Part shown: in pieces, positions 33,758 to 44,400 of the stretch
How positions within the stretch are numbered: the stretch's first letter is position 1
Layout of the letters: each line of letters begins with the position of its first letter
Assembly: GCF_034931025.1 (NCBI RefSeq)
Contig: NZ_JAYGIL010000004.1
Location: 1-64,000, forward strand
Source of the DNA: Arcicella gelida
GTDB lineage: Bacteria; Bacteroidota; Bacteroidia; Cytophagales; Spirosomataceae
DNA: 64,000 nucleotides
Reading direction: 5' to 3'
Translations under genes and position numbers: made by a program
The notes under the pieces: model-generated
Database searches by the model: none
What the model saw: only the letters and a program-made list of their open reading frames with translations
Told to the model about the DNA's origin: nothing

Positions 33758-35725
33758 ATGTTTAAAACATTACAAAAATCTATTATTGCTGTGGGGATTT
33801 GCCTTGTCCAAAATTCATTAGCACAAAAAAGCAACGTGACTGTTGACAATAAAAACCTTGATGAGGTAATTGTTACAGCAAATAAAACTGACCAGAAACA
33901 ATCACAAACTGGTAAAGTAGTAACCATTTTATCAGATTCTATTTTGCAAAAATATCAATCGCAAACCTTAGGCGAATTACTAACTCGCCAAGCGGGTTTT
34001 ATGGTAGTGGGTTCTCAAAATACCTATGGTACTAACCAAGACGTATATCTTAGAGGTGCAAGTACAGGGAATACACTAATTCTAATTGACGGAATGCCTG
34101 TTTATGATCCATCGGGAATTTCTTCAAACTTTGATTTGAACATGATTACAGTAGCAGAATGTGACCGTATTGAGATTTTAAAGGGGGCTCAATCTACTAT
34201 TTATGGTTCAGATGCAGTAGCAGGCGTTATTAATATATTTACTAAGAAAGGTAAAACAGATAAGAGTATTGGTGGAAATGCTTCAGTAAATACAGGAACT
34301 TATAATACCTTACGAGCTACTTTGGGTCTTAATGGTGCTTTTGAAAAAGGGTATTATAATGTACAATATACTCGTTTATCTTCAAGTGGTTTTTCAGCCG
34401 CTAATGACCAATTAGGAAATCAAAATTTTGATAACGATGGTATTCGTCAAAACAATATATTAGCTAATATCGGCTATAATATCTCTAAAAACCTACAATT
34501 AAAATTACGTACCCTAATTAATGGATATAAGACAGATGTTGATGCAGGGGCATTTAAAGACGAAAAAGATTTTACTATTAATCAAAAATTTTCGCTGTAT
34601 GCTGTTGGTTTAAATTATGTTCAAAAAAAAGGAAAACTAACATTTAACTATGGTTACAGCAAAAGTGAACGCAGATTTGTAGATGATTCTACATCTATTG
34701 AAAAAGGAGCATTCAATAAATATGTTACTCAGTTTTATGATGGAAATACTCACTATACTGAATTATACGAAAGTTTGCAGATTCACCCTAATATCAATTT
34801 ATTAGTAGGAAGTGATTTCCGTTTTGCCAATACCTCACAAACCTACGACTCATACAGTGCTTATGGCAAATATTCTTCACCACCAATTGGGACTGACACT
34901 GCACATACTTCTATTTTTAGTGTATATGCCTCTGGTTTGATTAAAACTAAGGTTAATTTCTTTTTAGAACTTGGTGCTCGTTATAACAATCACTCATTGT
35001 ACGGAGACAATTTTACATATTCATTCAATCCTTCGTATTTGATTGATGACCAGTTTAAAGTATTCGTCAATCTATCTTCTGGTTTCAAAGCTCCAACATT
35101 ATACCAATTATATTCGCCGTACGGTAATAAAGCATTGAATCCTGAAAAATCTGTTTCTACAGAAGCAGGTATCCAAATATTTTCAAAGGATAAAAGTTCA
35201 AACTTACGTGTAGTGTATTTTGATAGACATTTAAGAGATGTAATTTACTTTCAATCATTATCAAAAGACCCTTACGGTAGATACATCAACTTCGATAAAC
35301 AACACGACTACGGCTGGGAAGTGGAAGGAAAAGTTCAATTAAACAAAATCAACTTATGGGCAAATATCACACTACTTCAAGGTGCAATTACTACACAAAT
35401 TGAAAAGAAAGATACAACCTACAACAACTTGTTCCGTCGTCCAGAGAGCGTGATGAATTTTGGTATTGGTTATACTGTTTCACCAAAATTATATATAAGT
35501 GCCAACGTGCATAGCGTAGGTAAGCGTTTAGAGTCAGTATATGGAACAGGCATCGTTACGCTAACTCCTTACACAACCATTGATGCTTATGCAGATTATA
35601 AATTCACAAAAAACTTCAAGGCTTATATTGACCTAAAAAACATTACTAACGAATTGTATTTTGATGTTTACGGGTACAACAGTCGTAAATTCAACTTTAT
35701 GGCAGGTTTAAATATGAGTTTCTAA
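33758..35725 (+). CDS. btuB: TonB-dependent vitamin B12 receptor
   Basis: The frame is open from 33713, but the ATG at 33758 starts a clean signal peptide (MFKTLQKSIIAVGICLVQNSLAQ). A TonB-box-like DEVIVTANK follows, then the plug (VYLRGASTGNTLILIDGMPVYDPSG, GAQSTIYGSDAVAGVINIFTKKG) and a barrel ending in FMAGLNMSF. About 655 residues is usual for BtuB-type receptors. It lies just after a cobalamin riboswitch and before a corrinoid-binding protein gene, which makes B12 or another corrinoid the ligand with good confidence. Confidence 0.88.
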   Translation: MFKTLQKSIIAVGICLVQNSLAQKSNVTVDNKNLDEVIVTANKTDQKQSQTGKVVTILSDSILQKYQSQTLGELLTRQAGFMVVGSQNTYGTNQDVYLRGASTGNTLILIDGMPVYDPSGISSNFDLNMITVAECDRIEILKGAQSTIYGSDAVAGVINIFTKKGKTDKSIGGNASVNTGTYNTLRATLGLNGAFEKGYYNVQYTRLSSSGFSAANDQLGNQNFDNDGIRQNNILANIGYNISKNLQLKLRTLINGYKTDVDAGAFKDEKDFTINQKFSLYAVGLNYVQKKGKLTFNYGYSKSERRFVDDSTSIEKGAFNKYVTQFYDGNTHYTELYESLQIHPNINLLVGSDFRFANTSQTYDSYSAYGKYSSPPIGTDTAHTSIFSVYASGLIKTKVNFFLELGARYNNHSLYGDNFTYSFNPSYLIDDQFKVFVNLSSGFKAPTLYQLYSPYGNKALNPEKSVSTEAGIQIFSKDKSSNLRVVYFDRHLRDVIYFQSLSKDPYGRYINFDKQHDYGWEVEGKVQLNKINLWANITLLQGAITTQIEKKDTTYNNLFRRPESVMNFGIGYTVSPKLYISANVHSVGKRLESVYGTGIVTLTPYTTIDAYADYKFTKNFKAYIDLKNITNELYFDVYGYNSRKFNFMAGLNMSF

Positions 35726-35919
35726 GCAACCATTCTATATGAGAGCTTAATGATTGTTAAATTTTAGGCTCTTGTATTTTTAACTGAAGAGATAAACTTA
35801 CCGACAACAGTATTCACCTAAATACTCTAAACGCTTAGATTGACTTGTTTTATCAAATTAAAGGCTGTATTAAAGGACAATTATTATTATTATAATTCAA
35901 ACCAAAAACTTCTTTCGCA

Positions 35920-36507
35920 ATGCAATCAACACTCAACCCTCGTTTTTTAACCTTGCTTTGCTTCATTTTAGCGATTGCTTTGTTGAGAATTGCCAACTCC
36001 GCACAGCTTACTCCAGTAGCAAATTATACGCCGCTTGGTGCGATGGCACTTTTTGGCGGAGCGTATTTTAGTAGCCGTTGGAAGGCTTTTGCTTTTCCTT
36101 TGCTCACAATTTTGGTCAGTGATATCATTATCAACAAAGTGATTTTTCAAGGAAAGTACGGAATGATGTACGAAGGTTGGTATTGGATTTATGGTATTTT
36201 CGCCATCATTGTTTTGTTTGGAAAAGTAATTCTTCAAAAAATCAATGTTCAAAACGTTGTTTTAGCAGCAATAATCGCATCGGTTTCACATTGGCTTTTA
36301 GCTGATTTAACCGTTTGGATTGGTGGTGGAACAGATTTAAGAACGAATTTACCTTTAAGTCGTGATTGGGCTGGTTTACAACAATGTTTTGTACAAGGTT
36401 TCCCATATATGAAAAACTTTTTGGTAGGTACTTTGGCATATTCTGCCCTAATGTTCGGCAGTTTTGAATTATTGCAAGTCCGTTTTCCAAGCTTGGCAAA
36501 AGCGTAA
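35920..36507 (+). CDS. DUF6580 membrane protein, candidate corrinoid transporter
   Basis: 195 residues with about five or six hydrophobic segments: FLTLLCFILAIALLRIAN, PLGAMALFGGAYF, AFAFPLLTILVSDIII, WYWIYGIFAIIVLFGKVIL, VVLAAIIASVSHWLLADL and FLVGTLAYSALMFGSFELL. It resembles DUF6580 putative transport proteins, whose size and topology are like the S-component of ECF vitamin transporters. It sits between BtuB and a corrinoid-binding protein under a B12 riboswitch, and no BtuC or BtuD gene is near. Transport of corrinoid across the inner membrane is the natural guess; there is no direct proof. Confidence 0.7.
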   Translation: MQSTLNPRFLTLLCFILAIALLRIANSAQLTPVANYTPLGAMALFGGAYFSSRWKAFAFPLLTILVSDIIINKVIFQGKYGMMYEGWYWIYGIFAIIVLFGKVILQKINVQNVVLAAIIASVSHWLLADLTVWIGGGTDLRTNLPLSRDWAGLQQCFVQGFPYMKNFLVGTLAYSALMFGSFELLQVRFPSLAKA

Positions 36508-36584
36508 ACGATTTGGGAGGTGGGATTTGGGATTTCGGTTGAAAATTGTTCCAAATCTAATCACTCAATCACAAATCACTCATT

Positions 36585-37520
36585 ATGAAAGCTGTCTCTT
36601 TTCTTCCTGCCGCAACGCAAATGATTTACGACATGGGTTTGCAAGACTTACTCTATGGCGTAACCTTTGAATGTCCGCCAACATCAAGAACTGAAAATGA
36701 AATTTTAGTCCGTTGTGTGCTGGAAGGAAAAGAGTATTCAAGTGAAGAAATCGACAGGATTTTCTCGGCTTCTAAAGCACAAGGAAAAAGTTTGTATTAT
36801 GTAGAAGAGGATAAATTACAAGCCATTGCACCCGATGTTGTTATTACGCAAGACGTTTGTGAAGTATGTCAAATTGATACAAAATGCACGCAAGCGGTGA
36901 TTGATAATCTGGAAAAAACACCTCAGATTCTAACAATTACACCACAAAGTCTGGAGGATGTTTTTGATTCAGCGATAACGATTGCCAAGGCTTTGGGCAG
37001 AGAAGAAGCGGCTTATCAACATTTAGCCAAACTTCAAGAAAGAATTGACAGCATTATCGACAAACTCCGTGAACACAGAGCTTTGCCTAAAAGAGTGATG
37101 TTATTGGAATGGATTGAACCCATTTATAATTGCGGTCACTGGATTCCTCATCAAATTGCTTATGCTGGAGGTATTGATATGCTAAGTAATCCTTCAGGCG
37201 ACAGTATCGTGACGCAGTGGGACAAAATATTGAAGTACGACCCAGAAGTATTAATCATAGCTCCTTGTGGTTTCGAAACCCAAAGAAGTATGGAAGAATA
37301 TCATCTATTAACAATAAAAAACGGTTGGGAAAATCTACGTGCAGTTCAAAATAAAGCCGTTTTTGTGCTTGATTATGATTTGTTCACCCAACCAAGTGCC
37401 TCGACCTTAGTAAATGGTATTGAAATTTTGGCAGCATTATTTCATCCTAGCCTATTCACCATTCCTAAACACCTAGCTCATAAAGTTTACACTATTTTTA
37501 ATCAGACTCTAGCTACATAA
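36585..37520 (+). CDS. Cobalamin-binding protein, BtuF-like, without signal peptide
   Basis: 311 residues with a two-lobe helical-backbone periplasmic-binding-protein fold of the BtuF/FhuD class. VSFLPAATQMIYDMG is the first lobe strand-helix, PDVVITQDVCEVC the ligand-facing strand, and VMLLEWIEPIYNCGHWIPHQIAYAGG the second lobe. The chain begins directly with the fold; no signal peptide or lipobox precedes it and the in-frame upstream sequence does not supply one. It therefore seems cytosolic, unlike ordinary ABC partners. A Cys cluster (CEVCQIDTKC) is near residue 95. It lies 77 bp after the DUF6580 gene, within the B12 locus. Confidence 0.78.
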   Translation: MKAVSFLPAATQMIYDMGLQDLLYGVTFECPPTSRTENEILVRCVLEGKEYSSEEIDRIFSASKAQGKSLYYVEEDKLQAIAPDVVITQDVCEVCQIDTKCTQAVIDNLEKTPQILTITPQSLEDVFDSAITIAKALGREEAAYQHLAKLQERIDSIIDKLREHRALPKRVMLLEWIEPIYNCGHWIPHQIAYAGGIDMLSNPSGDSIVTQWDKILKYDPEVLIIAPCGFETQRSMEEYHLLTIKNGWENLRAVQNKAVFVLDYDLFTQPSASTLVNGIEILAALFHPSLFTIPKHLAHKVYTIFNQTLAT

Positions 37521-37571
37521 TTTTTTGAATTATGTTTCATCATGAAAAAATATTCCCTCTAATCTATCATG

Positions 37572-37602
37572 GGTCTGGAACGCAAGTTTCAGGCCTTTTT
37601 TT
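37572..37602 (+). terminator. Terminator of the B12 locus
   Basis: GGTCTGGAAC, loop GCAA, GTTTCAGGCC (8 of 10 pairs) followed by seven T residues, 52 bp after the BtuF-like stop codon. Confidence 0.6.
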
Positions 37603-37608
37603 ACCAAA

Positions 37609-38481
37609 TCAAACTATTTTATAATTCCGATACTCGCCAATTCTATAGCCTGTTAGCTTTTCAATTGTCATTTTTACTTGATTTTTGAAACTCAGTTTCT
37701 TCTCATGAATATCATAATCAAACATCCAATTTACACTTTCAATTCTGGCTTGCATTACTTCGGGATGTGTACCTTCAAAAAGTGTTAAGGAATCTATTTC
37801 AGAATAATCAAAAGCCTCTAATACTTCTTTTATTTTATCAACATCGTGTCCTTCTCCCCAAAAATTAATCGAACTTTTCATCTTTTCACGCTGAATTTCT
37901 GGCGGTTTCACCCAGCCATAATGATAAATGTAAGCATCTATTAATTTTACTTTCAATTTCTGATTATCAACCGTTCTGAAACCTTGTGCATCTTTATAAG
38001 AACGCACTTTTCCTGTATTTCTAATTACCCTAATTTCTCTTCGATACCAACGATGAGCGTTGCCTACATAACGATATGAACCATAAAAATGCGTATAATT
38101 AAATAGTAAACCATCTACTTGAGATTTATGTAAATTATCCTGCATGGCTTTTTTAATGATAGGCAAATACTTTTCATGCACTACTTCATCTCCTTGAATG
38201 TAAAAACACCAATCAGCATCTGGTGAAACAGCAGCTAAAGCTTTGTCTGTTTCTACGGCAAGTACTTGCCCGCCTTTACGCAAAGAATCGTCCCAAATGG
38301 TTTCAATAATTTTTATTTTCGGAGAATTAATACTTTGAATTAAAGCCAAAGTTTCGTCTTCTGAATTTCCCACTGCTACAACTACTTCATCACATATTGG
38401 TAAAATAGAAGTAATGGCTTCGACGATTGGATAATCAAATTTGATGGCATTTCGGACAAAAGTAAATCCAGATATTTTCAT
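37609..38481 (-). CDS. Family 2 glycosyltransferase
   Basis: 290 residues with a GT-A fold. The opening SGFTFVRNAIKFDYPIVEAI and CDEVVVAVGNSEDETL give the nucleotide-binding start; the metal site appears as DADWCFYIQGDEVVHE. No membrane segment. It resembles the glycosyltransferases of LPS and polysaccharide clusters, but the donor sugar and acceptor cannot be read. It is 4 bp downstream of the GT4 gene and so belongs to the same transcript. Confidence 0.78.
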   Translation of the reverse strand: MKISGFTFVRNAIKFDYPIVEAITSILPICDEVVVAVGNSEDETLALIQSINSPKIKIIETIWDDSLRKGGQVLAVETDKALAAVSPDADWCFYIQGDEVVHEKYLPIIKKAMQDNLHKSQVDGLLFNYTHFYGSYRYVGNAHRWYRREIRVIRNTGKVRSYKDAQGFRTVDNQKLKVKLIDAYIYHYGWVKPPEIQREKMKSSINFWGEGHDVDKIKEVLEAFDYSEIDSLTLFEGTHPEVMQARIESVNWMFDYDIHEKKLSFKNQVKMTIEKLTGYRIGEYRNYKIV

Positions 38482-38485
38482 GAGA

Positions 38486-39466
38486 TTATTCAGAAAAAGG
38501 CAAAAATTTAGGATAGTTTTCCAAAGCCTTTGGCGTTTGGAAATTCAAAGGTTTTCCAGCTAAAACCGTTTCATAATAAGTAACATATTTCTCTGCCATT
38601 GTTCTAGCAGAAAAAATGTCTTGAGCATATTCATGGCAATTTTTTGGCGAAAAATGGTCAACGTTTTTCAATTGTTCAACCCATTCATGCTTATGATTTG
38701 AGAGAAACCCAACTTCTGGATGAATCAATTCGGGCAAAGAGCCATAAGTAGTACCAAACACTGCCGAACCCATATAAAGGCTTTCGACAATTGCCAAACC
38801 AAATGGCTCATGCCATAAAACTGGAAAAAGTAAAGCTTTCGATTGGTTTAAAATGCTTAATTTTTCTTCTCCACCAATCATTCCATGAAAACGAACGTGT
38901 AAATCAGGCGTGAAACGAAAACCCATTTTCAAATTCAAACGAGTACCGCCCATGACGATTAATTTATGGTGACTTCGCTTCGAAATTTCAATCGCTCCTT
39001 TTACATTTTTTACTCGCCAAGCAGCTTTTGCTAAAAAATGAAGATGCTTTCGGGGAAGATTCAAATCTGGTTTTCCATAATCGTCAAAATCAATTCCGTT
39101 ATAAACAAAGGCTTCTCCACCATGTCTTTCTGCATGGTTTTTAGACACAAAAACGGTGTTATGATGCAAAGAATCTAATTGCGAACTGTTGCCATGCTGA
39201 GTAACAACAAATGGTTTCCGAATATATTCTTGTGGTTTTTGATTGAGATGAACCATATCAATATCATCAGGAATTTGCTCGTCTAAGGGGCGATTTTCAT
39301 TATATGGGATAATTTTGGCAAAGGAAGAAGTTGAACCTTCTTTCACCAGAAATGTCACATTATGCCCTAACTGACTAAGGTATTTTCCAAGCCACCAAAC
39401 TACTCGTTCGGTGCCACCATATTGATTTACAGGAAGTATCGCATTATGTTGAAGAAGTATATTCAT
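38486..39466 (-). CDS. Family 4 glycosyltransferase
   Basis: 326 residues from the ATG at 39466 (NILLQHNAILPVNQYGGTERVVWWLGKYL); a longer frame from a TTG has a poor N-terminus. A GT-B fold: the N-lobe opens with the GGTERVV motif, the C-lobe has HFLAKAAWRVKNVKGAIEI and the donor-binding ALLFPVLWHEPFGLAIVESL with the EX7E glutamates. It transfers a sugar from a nucleotide donor during cell-surface glycan synthesis. A -7-like TAAATTTG lies about 90 bp upstream. Two-gene operon with the GT2 gene. Confidence 0.83.
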   Translation of the reverse strand: MNILLQHNAILPVNQYGGTERVVWWLGKYLSQLGHNVTFLVKEGSTSSFAKIIPYNENRPLDEQIPDDIDMVHLNQKPQEYIRKPFVVTQHGNSSQLDSLHHNTVFVSKNHAERHGGEAFVYNGIDFDDYGKPDLNLPRKHLHFLAKAAWRVKNVKGAIEISKRSHHKLIVMGGTRLNLKMGFRFTPDLHVRFHGMIGGEEKLSILNQSKALLFPVLWHEPFGLAIVESLYMGSAVFGTTYGSLPELIHPEVGFLSNHKHEWVEQLKNVDHFSPKNCHEYAQDIFSARTMAEKYVTYYETVLAGKPLNFQTPKALENYPKFLPFSE

Positions 39467-39654
39467 AGTGTTTTGTTCCCACAAATTGGTTGGAGAGACA
39501 AAAATCGAAAGATTTTAAGATTGTTTTTTCCAGAAAATTGCTTGCTCAATACCACAAATTTAAGCTATTGTCTGTGTAGTTTGACTATACTCAAAGAAAT
39601 AAGCGTAATTTTGAAGCTTTAATTGAAAATCATTCCATTTTAAAGAAGAAGTTT

Positions 39655-40455
39655 ATGCGTTGCTCAGTGAATATCGCTTTTTACAATAAAATTGATAATC
39701 TTAAGCTCATTTTGGCAGGATTAGAACGCCAAAGTGTTAAAGATTTTGAAGTGATTATTTCAGATGATGGTTCTCGTGAAGATGTTGTTAAACAAATCAG
39801 AGAAATTCAAAAGCATTCGCCACTCCATATCAATCATCTTTGGCAAGAAGATAATGGCTGGCAAAAAAATATCATGCTGAATAAAGCCGTGATGAGTGCA
39901 AAATCTGATTATATTATTTTTATTGATGGCGATTGTATTCCTGACGATAGATTTGTGGAAGCACATTTGGAAGCTAAAGAAAAAGGATTTGCACTTTCGG
40001 GAAGAAGGGTATATTTATCAGATAAAATCTCTAAAAAACTTACCCCTGAAAGTATCAAAAAAGGTTATTTCAAAAAGAATTTTCTGTATTTGTTATTATC
40101 AGGCGAAACTCGCCATGGCGAAAAAATGCTTTATGCACGAGTACCCTTTTTTGCCAGAATGATTAACAATAAACATCGTGATATTTTAGGCTGTAATTTT
40201 TCAATTCATAAAGAAGATTTGTTAAGTATTAATGGTTTTGATGAACGTTTTCTTTGGCCAGGAGTTGGCGAAGATTTAGATGTTTACAGACGACTTATCT
40301 TAATCGGGAAATCAACAAAATCAGTAGCTTCTTCGGCTTTGGTTTATCATTTACACCATAAAGAAACAAAAATTCCTCAAGAAACTTGGGATTTACAAAA
40401 AGTAACCCAACAAGAAACTGAACCATTTACGCCTTTCGGTATTGTGCAGAAATAA
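39655..40455 (+). CDS. Family 2 glycosyltransferase, galactosyltransferase-like C-terminus
   Basis: 266 residues. The N-terminal GT-A part has EVIISDDGSREDVV and the metal motif IFIDGDCIPDDRF. The C-terminal part, GCNFSIHKEDLLSINGFDERFLWPGVGEDLDVYRRL, is the Glyco_transf_7C-type motif with its Asp/Glu pair. Specificity unknown; surface polysaccharide or LPS synthesis is the likely use. Transcribed divergently from the GT4/GT2 pair and followed by its own terminator. Confidence 0.82.
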   Translation: MRCSVNIAFYNKIDNLKLILAGLERQSVKDFEVIISDDGSREDVVKQIREIQKHSPLHINHLWQEDNGWQKNIMLNKAVMSAKSDYIIFIDGDCIPDDRFVEAHLEAKEKGFALSGRRVYLSDKISKKLTPESIKKGYFKKNFLYLLLSGETRHGEKMLYARVPFFARMINNKHRDILGCNFSIHKEDLLSINGFDERFLWPGVGEDLDVYRRLILIGKSTKSVASSALVYHLHHKETKIPQETWDLQKVTQQETEPFTPFGIVQK

Positions 40456-40458
40456 ATC

Positions 40459-40496
40459 AAAAATCCCTTGTTCAAATGTATGAACAAGGGATTTTT
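40459..40496. terminator. Bidirectional terminator between two glycosyltransferase genes
   Basis: A perfect 16-bp stem (40459-40474 with 40481-40496, AAAAATCCCTTGTTCA and its complement) around a 6-nt loop, with T/A tracts on both sides. It serves two convergent genes. Confidence 0.8.
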
Positions 40497-40516
40497 GTTA
40501 AGTAATTTTCCAATAT

Positions 40517-41386
40517 TTATTTCTTCTTTATTTGTTGTATAATCTTAGCTGGAAAAATCTTTTCAATCAACTTTTTAAGCCTAATTTGTGCCAAAGGAAC
40601 TCTTTTCTCAATAGCCAGTTTAGCAAAATCCCATTGTTGAATCAAGGTAATATCTTCCTCTAAACTTCGGTTTCCTAAAAAAGACTCAACCACAAATTTT
40701 CTGATAATTTCATTCCATTCTAATTTATTATCACAGTAATGACCTATACAAAAATTAGAAGGCTTTGCTTCTCCAAATTCAGAAATGGCGACAGAAATTG
40801 AAATCTTTTCAATCAATTTTTTAGTAACATTTGCTTGAAGCATACTATCACAAATCAAGAGTGCCATCTTTACAATATCATAACCTTTTTCAGCTGATAA
40901 AACCATTACACCAGTATTCCAAATACAATGCTCTGGCTGCATTACAATACCTCCAAACGACATCCCTCCTACTTGTTTCCAAAGCAATTTTTCACTTTTG
41001 CTTTTCATTATCGAAAGCTTACCTTCATATTGATGTAGCATAGAATGGGCTAAATCGGCTTTCAATAAATTAATATTAGCATACAAAAAAGTATCGGCAT
41101 CTAAATATACAACAACTTCTTTCGGATGAATCGAACAAATATACTCTATGGCTTTGATTTTTACCCTTCCCCAAAAACGCTTTGGTCCTTCCCATTCATC
41201 CAATAAACCTTTGCTTACTTCTACAATGTTTACTCGGCTAGCTACCCGCTCATAATACCTTGGAGCGTCCGTCAGAACATATATTCTGTCTGTTTCACTC
41301 ATCTGACTCAGAAATGAGCAAATAGAAAAATATGTTTGAATATGGTTTTCTTGTTCTTCCCCAAAAACCAAGTACAAAATATTCAT
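40517..41386 (-). CDS. Glycosyltransferase, GT8-like
   Basis: 289 residues with a nucleotide-diphospho-sugar transferase fold: ILYLVFGEEQENHIQTYFSICSFL at the start, YVLTDAP, and the DxD metal motif in VVVYLDADTFLY near residue 95. IWNTGVMVLSA is the usual acceptor-side strand. The best match is to GT8-type or unclassified capsule/LPS glycosyltransferases. Donor unknown. It is separate from the other three glycosyltransferase genes (convergent with one). Confidence 0.7.
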   Translation of the reverse strand: MNILYLVFGEEQENHIQTYFSICSFLSQMSETDRIYVLTDAPRYYERVASRVNIVEVSKGLLDEWEGPKRFWGRVKIKAIEYICSIHPKEVVVYLDADTFLYANINLLKADLAHSMLHQYEGKLSIMKSKSEKLLWKQVGGMSFGGIVMQPEHCIWNTGVMVLSAEKGYDIVKMALLICDSMLQANVTKKLIEKISISVAISEFGEAKPSNFCIGHYCDNKLEWNEIIRKFVVESFLGNRSLEEDITLIQQWDFAKLAIEKRVPLAQIRLKKLIEKIFPAKIIQQIKKK

Positions 41387-41482
41387 AATGAAATCTGGTT
41401 ACTCAAGCCTGTTTCTAAATTGAATAATATTAATGATACTATTGGTGTGGAAATCACTGTATTGATTAATTGTAGCCTTTGT

Positions 41483-44400
41483 TTAACTTTTAATGTCAAT
41501 TCTACTAAACCCTCTGTTGTTTCTTTCTAGTTTAATTTGTGTTGAAATTCTTTCTTTGATGGATTCTACGTGCGAGATAATGCCGATGTTTTTCTGTCCT
41601 TCTTGCTGCAATTTCTCTAAAGTACCCAAAGCCAAATCAAGTGTTTCGGGGTCGAGTGTTCCAAAGCCTTCATCAATAAATAAGCTTTCTAATTTTACGT
41701 TCTTAGAAGCCAAATCTGATAAAGCCAATGCCAAAGACAGGCTCACCATAAAAGTTTCTCCACCCGAAAGTGTTTTTACTGAACGACGTTCATTGCCCAT
41801 ATACTGGTCAATTATCATCAACTCATCATCCTCATTTTCAGTGGGTTTATCTAACAAATAACGATCTGAAAGCTCAGCCAAACGTCGATTTGACAAGGCT
41901 ATCAGTCTTGCTAAAGTAAGACCTTGTGCAAATGTACTAAATTTTTTCCCTTCTGCATCTCCAATATAGCGGTTTAATAATTCCCACTTCAAATTAGATT
42001 TTTCTAAGAAGGCTATTTCTTGTTCTAAAGCTGAAATTTCCTGACGATGAGTATTTTGAACTTGAATTTTTACTTGTAATTCCATCACTTCATCGGCAAC
42101 GGCTTTTCGCTGTTCTTGCAAAAGTTGATTGAAAGCAAGTAGTTCTTCCAAACTTATCGAAGGATTATCTTCTTGCTGTTTTTGTTCAAATTCTGCCTTT
42201 TTACGCTGTAATTCACTTGCTAAAACAGTGATTCTCGTTCTGAGTTTTTCCTGTTCATCTCTTAAATTTTTACTTTGCTCTACCGAAAGTAATTGCTGTT
42301 GAGCTTCTTCAAGATTGGTAAAACCTAGTCCTTTTAAAGCGACCAACAAATCATTTTCTACTATTTTTACAACTTCATTTTTCTCTTTGATTTCAGCATC
42401 AAGTTGCTGAATTTGTTTCAAATTTGCAGTGATTTTTGTCTGTAATTCCGAGAATTGTTGTTGTAGTTTATCACAATCATTATTGATATTTTTACCGATA
42501 TATAAACCTTTAATGGTATCAATCAATACATTTTTTTGCTCCTGAAAACCCTTCGTTTCTTTTACAATTCGGTAAAGCGATTTTAAATCTGCCAATACTT
42601 TTACAGACTTCTCCAGCAAATTCAAGGCTTCTGTTTGCTGTTCTTTCGCCTTAATTTGTTCCTGAACCCACGCTCTATTTCCTACTTTTTCTAATTGTAA
42701 ATTCTGCTTTACTTCTGTAATTTCTAAGTGTTTTACATCTAGCTTTTGTTGAAATTCATATTTCTTTTTTTGTTCTTTTAACTCTAACTGATGGGCAGAA
42801 GCAATCTGTGTTTTCAAAGTATTTACTTCATTGTTTAACACTTTTTCTTCGGCTTTTTGACTCTTTAAATTTTGGTCTATTTCCACATAATTATTGGCAT
42901 AATGGCTCAAAAATGGATGCTCTAACGAACCACAAAGTGGACAAGCTTCATCTTTTTTCAAAAGTTTGGCTCGGTCTTTTTCAAAGTTGTAAGATTTCCC
43001 CAAGCGCTCTTTTTCTACTTCTAAAGTCTCTATTTTCTGAATGAGATTCGTTAGTAAAATTTGTTTTTTTTCAAGAACTAAAGTATTCGTATTCTGAAAT
43101 TCAAGTTGTGTTTTTTCTTCTTTTTCTGCTTCGCTAAAAAGTGTTTTTAGATTGCTATAATCACCTATTAATTGATTGAGATGATGATATAATCTTAGCT
43201 CAAATGCTAATTTTTGTCCTTGTTCTTCTACTTCTTCTGGCGACGAAATCTCGGCGATTTCATACCATTTTTCCATCTGCACTTTTTGCTCTTTGGCAAC
43301 CGACTCAATTAATGCTAAAGATTTATCAGCCAATTGATTGACTGATAAATTATTTAACTGTGGAATTCTCAAAAACGAAAGTACTTCACTAATTTGCTGT
43401 TGCTTGGCTTTTAGCGTTCCTTCTTGTTCACTTAATTCTCTTAGCAATTCTGTTATTTTTCTTCGGAATTCTTGTAATATTTCTATTGCATTTTCTGCAT
43501 TGACTTTTTCGTTCGTAAAATCTGAAATAACATTAATATTTTGACCGAAAGCTTGCTGATTTTGAACTAATTCTTGCTTTTGAACTACTTGTCTATTTTG
43601 AAGATTTCTAAGTTCTCTTTCATCATTTTTTACTTGTAAAATACTTTCTCTGAAAGGCTCAACCAATTCGTGTTGTTGAAGTATTGGTAATTTTTCTTGT
43701 TCAAATACTTGCCAAATCGTAGCAGTATTGGTATAGTCTTTTTCTTTTTGAAGAATTTCGTCTCCAATAATTTTTAACGTATTTTTTAACCGAATACTTT
43801 CCGAAGTTTTTTCTAAATTTTCATTGGCTTTGGCTATCGAAATTTCCTTTTCTGCTAAATCTTTTTCCCAAGTTTCAGCGATTTCAGTCGCAACTAATTT
43901 CTCCGAAACACTCTTAATTTGGCTACGTTTTAACTTTAATTCTCCACCTTTTTCATTATTTATCTCAAAAGCTTTTTTGCCTAACAAACGATAAATTTGC
44001 ATTCCTGTAATGTCTTCCAAAAGTTTTCCACGCTCGTCTTTTCCAGACTTCAAAAACTTTGAAAATTCTCCTTGTGAAAGTAAAATCGACTTAACAAATT
44101 GGTCATAATTCAGTCCAATCAAACTTTGATTTTTATCAGGTACTTCTGTTTTTTTATTAGTGATAATTAGTTCTTTGGCTTTATCAACAATCTCCATTCC
44201 ATAATCATTTAGATTATTATTTCGATTGACATTTATCCACCATTTCGACACAAAAACGCCTGATTTGCAAACGTACTCTACTTCTACGGCACACTCTTTT
44301 TCACCACGAGTAAGAATTGAACCGCCTGAACCGACTAAATCTTTAGAAATCTTTTTATCAAATCTTGGTACACGATTGAACAAAGCCAAAGTAATAGCAT

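Noticed and set aside
36242..36554. Frames antisense to the DUF6580 gene (85-101 codons)
   Set aside because: They lie fully within or across the end of a well-supported gene and show no protein family features.
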